NCBI GenBank assembly: GCA_029204225.1
Contig: CM055108.1
Span: 14,904,722 to 14,968,721, forward strand
Reading direction: 5' to 3'
Length of the DNA stretch: 64,000 nucleotides
Origin: Diphasiastrum complanatum
Lineage: Eukaryota; Streptophyta; Lycopodiopsida; Lycopodiales; Lycopodiaceae
Numbering within the stretch: position 1 is the first letter of the stretch; the number at the start of each line of letters is the position of its first letter. Below, in pieces: positions 62,386 through 64,000 of this stretch. Made by a program: the position numbers and the translations under genes. The notes under the pieces are model-generated. The model did no database searches, was not told the origin of the DNA, and saw only the letters and a list, made by a program, of their open reading frames with translations.

Positions 62386-64000
62386 CATGACACTGCTGTG
62401 AATAGGATCATCATGATATATAATATCGGGCCACATGGCACCAAAATGGGGTACAATGATGTGTTCCATGACGTAATGAAAACTGTACAACTAAGACTCG
62501 TCGGAGTCATGGTAATCAGAATCCTCCGAGTTTGTGCCTGTCTGCTGATCCCAAGGGTCTGTAGATGAATCGGAACCGGAGAGGACCATACACCGTGGTG
62601 TGGCCCTGGCTCTGCGGCGTGCTCTGGCTCTCTGCTGCGTGCTCTAACTCTGGATCCTCCCCCTCCCCCTGCCTCTACCTCTACCTCTACCTCTGCATCA
62701 GCCTGTGCCTGTCTATAGAACTCTCTATAGATCTCATCATCCATCTCCTCCTGTGTGGGTGGTGCCCGATGTTAGAGCCCAGTTACGGCTCTATCATGAT
62801 CTCGGCACGGCCGGTTACCAAAGGGCCTGAGGCCTAGTATTGGCAAGGGTCGGTGACCAACGAGGACATTTGTCCCAAGTTGGGACCACTGTGTCACGAG
62901 CAGTGATCCGGTGTGGCCGCCTGACAAGCTGTCAGAGATGCGGGGTGTTTGAGACCCTAGATGTCAGTGACAAGTTGCTAGCCGGCAAGTAGTCGGGGTA
63001 AGAAGTTTGGGGGACAGAAGGGTCTGTGACCAACGAGAACATCTGTCCCAAGTTGGGACCGGTGCGTCACGAGCAGTGATCCGATGTGGCCGCCTCACAA
63101 GCTGTCAGAGATGCGGTGTGTCTTGACCATCGGGACCCTAGCTGTCAGTGACAAGTTGCTAGCCGGCAAGTAGTCGGGGTGACCAAGAGGGTCACAGGTC
63201 TTTGGCGGGGCACGGGGGTGGTACTCTATGAGTCACTAAGTTATCACAGGTCACAGGGGCCAGGCATGCCAGGTGGACTGATCACCCACAGATGGATGCC
63301 ATGTGCCAGTTGACGGGAATAGCAAGTAGAAGGACTCAAGGGGGGGGTGCCTATGGTTTGGGAGGTTGATTCTACACACCGGCCTTCTAGGATTCACGAA
63401 CTTGGAGAGACTTGCTTGTGACACCCGAGGAGCAGCAACTGCCGAATCCACCAAGCAAGTGTCAGGGTTCACCTGTAACCAAAAACAATACATTGTTGTC
63501 AGGCAGGTATTTTGCAATTCATTGCATATTTCGAAAGCAATTCAAATAGTCAAAGCATAGCAAGAGACAAGGGGTAATGATGTGACTCACCTCGAGCATC
63601 TGGCCCTCTCCTCGTGTGTGCCTCAGCACACGGCCGTTGATGTTCACAAACACCAACCGCCTACACTGCTCGATGGATAACTTGTTCCTCTTCTGTGTGT
63701 GATAGAAGGCCCAGGTGCTCCAATTCCACTCACAAGCGGATGTTGAACAGTCCTATGCAAGGACTCTCTCGGCCAATTACCGCAGCTCACCTGTGCTGCA
63801 CCCGTGGTAGCTCACCATGTAACGGGCCCCAACTGATCCTCCCTCAACCGACTTTGCACTCCATCAAAAGGAAACTGGAAGCGAAATTCACACACTAGCA
63901 ATGAGTACACTACTGCAGTATTTAGGCTACCAAGCGATTTCTCACACGTACCTGGTCCGTGTACTCCACCCATCCTCGGTGCAGCTCCCAATCGTCCCTC
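62386..64000 (-). pseudogene. hAT transposase C-terminus, cut by the window edge and by a solo LTR
   Basis: Minus-strand order: exon near 64000-63951 (WELHRGWVEYTDQ, donor GTACGT); exon about 63872-63589 with the hAT dimerisation signature (ELR, LAERVLA, DCSTSACEWNWSTWAFYHTQ, KRNKLSIEQCRRLVFVNING), donor GTGAGT; exon from 63478 (acceptor TTACAG) with VNPDTCLVDSAVAAPR. The last frame is interrupted by an inserted solo LTR and resumes as APPTQEEMDDEIYREFYRQ with an acidic Gly-rich tail. Two codons in the dimerisation exon are TAA and TAG where CAA and CAG are expected, and one base is missing at the WW motif. Confidence 0.88.
62770..63423 (+). repeat. Solo LTR (654 bp) with CCCGA target duplication
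   Basis: TGTTAGAGCC...TTGTGACA, flanked by CCCGA at 62765-62769 and 63424-63428. Removing the LTR and one CCCGA joins the hAT reading frame in phase (VAAPR to APPTQEEM). Inside, a unit of about 160-180 bp containing GTGTGGCCGCCTGACAAGCT is tandemly duplicated (about 62848-63000 and 63026-63185). Its right 210 bp also occur at 48850-49072. Confidence 0.93.

Overview
This is a plant nuclear window dominated by transposable elements. One host gene runs through most of it on the minus strand: a CDKE (CDK8-type, Mediator kinase module) gene. I recovered 13 of its exons, from 60402 down to the stop codon at 10341. Together they give 1098 coding bases (365 residues plus stop) in one uninterrupted frame. 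The N-terminal ATP-binding lobe (about 100 residues in the family) should lie beyond the right edge. Very long introns, dense Ty3, Ty1, LINE and hAT remnants and many TC/GA tracts suggest a large-genome vascular plant. A homosporous fern is my best guess; a gymnosperm is possible, and the sequence alone does not decide.

Layout. 1-8.9 kb lies downstream of CDKE and holds copia fragments (integrase 36-740 minus; gag 4061-5059 plus; protease 5060-5604 minus), a 154-bp LTR carrying a tRNA-like sequence (1531-1684), and a truncated gypsy reverse transcriptase (7717-8871). 10.3-13.5 kb holds the last six CDKE exons, with a methyltransferase-like fragment antisense in one intron. 13.5-24.9 kb is one 11.4-kb intron filled with LTRs, two decayed copies of one gypsy family, a hAT fragment and an integrase remnant. 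24.9-27.0 kb holds five CDKE exons (activation segment to the C-lobe). 27.0-35.2 kb is an 8.2-kb intron with LINE pieces; one LINE is split by a gypsy element with 5-bp target duplications (29120-34393). 35.2-60.3 kb is a 25.1-kb intron. It holds an ORF1-only LINE interrupted by a second gypsy element (37143-43643), further LINEs, a decayed hAT, a third LTR element (51493-56832), a copia RT fragment and variable palindromic repeats. 60.4-64 kb ends in a hAT transposase interrupted by a perfect solo LTR (62770-63423).

How it fits together. The kinase reading frame is intact with GT-AG boundaries throughout, while nearly every transposon frame is broken. The gene has therefore tolerated more than 45 kb of inserted DNA. 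The transposons show several unusual shared features: LTRs with AG...CT ends, LINEs ending in TC or TTC repeats behind covarying hairpins, and leader arrays with a period near 79 bp. No complete new multi-gene system is visible.
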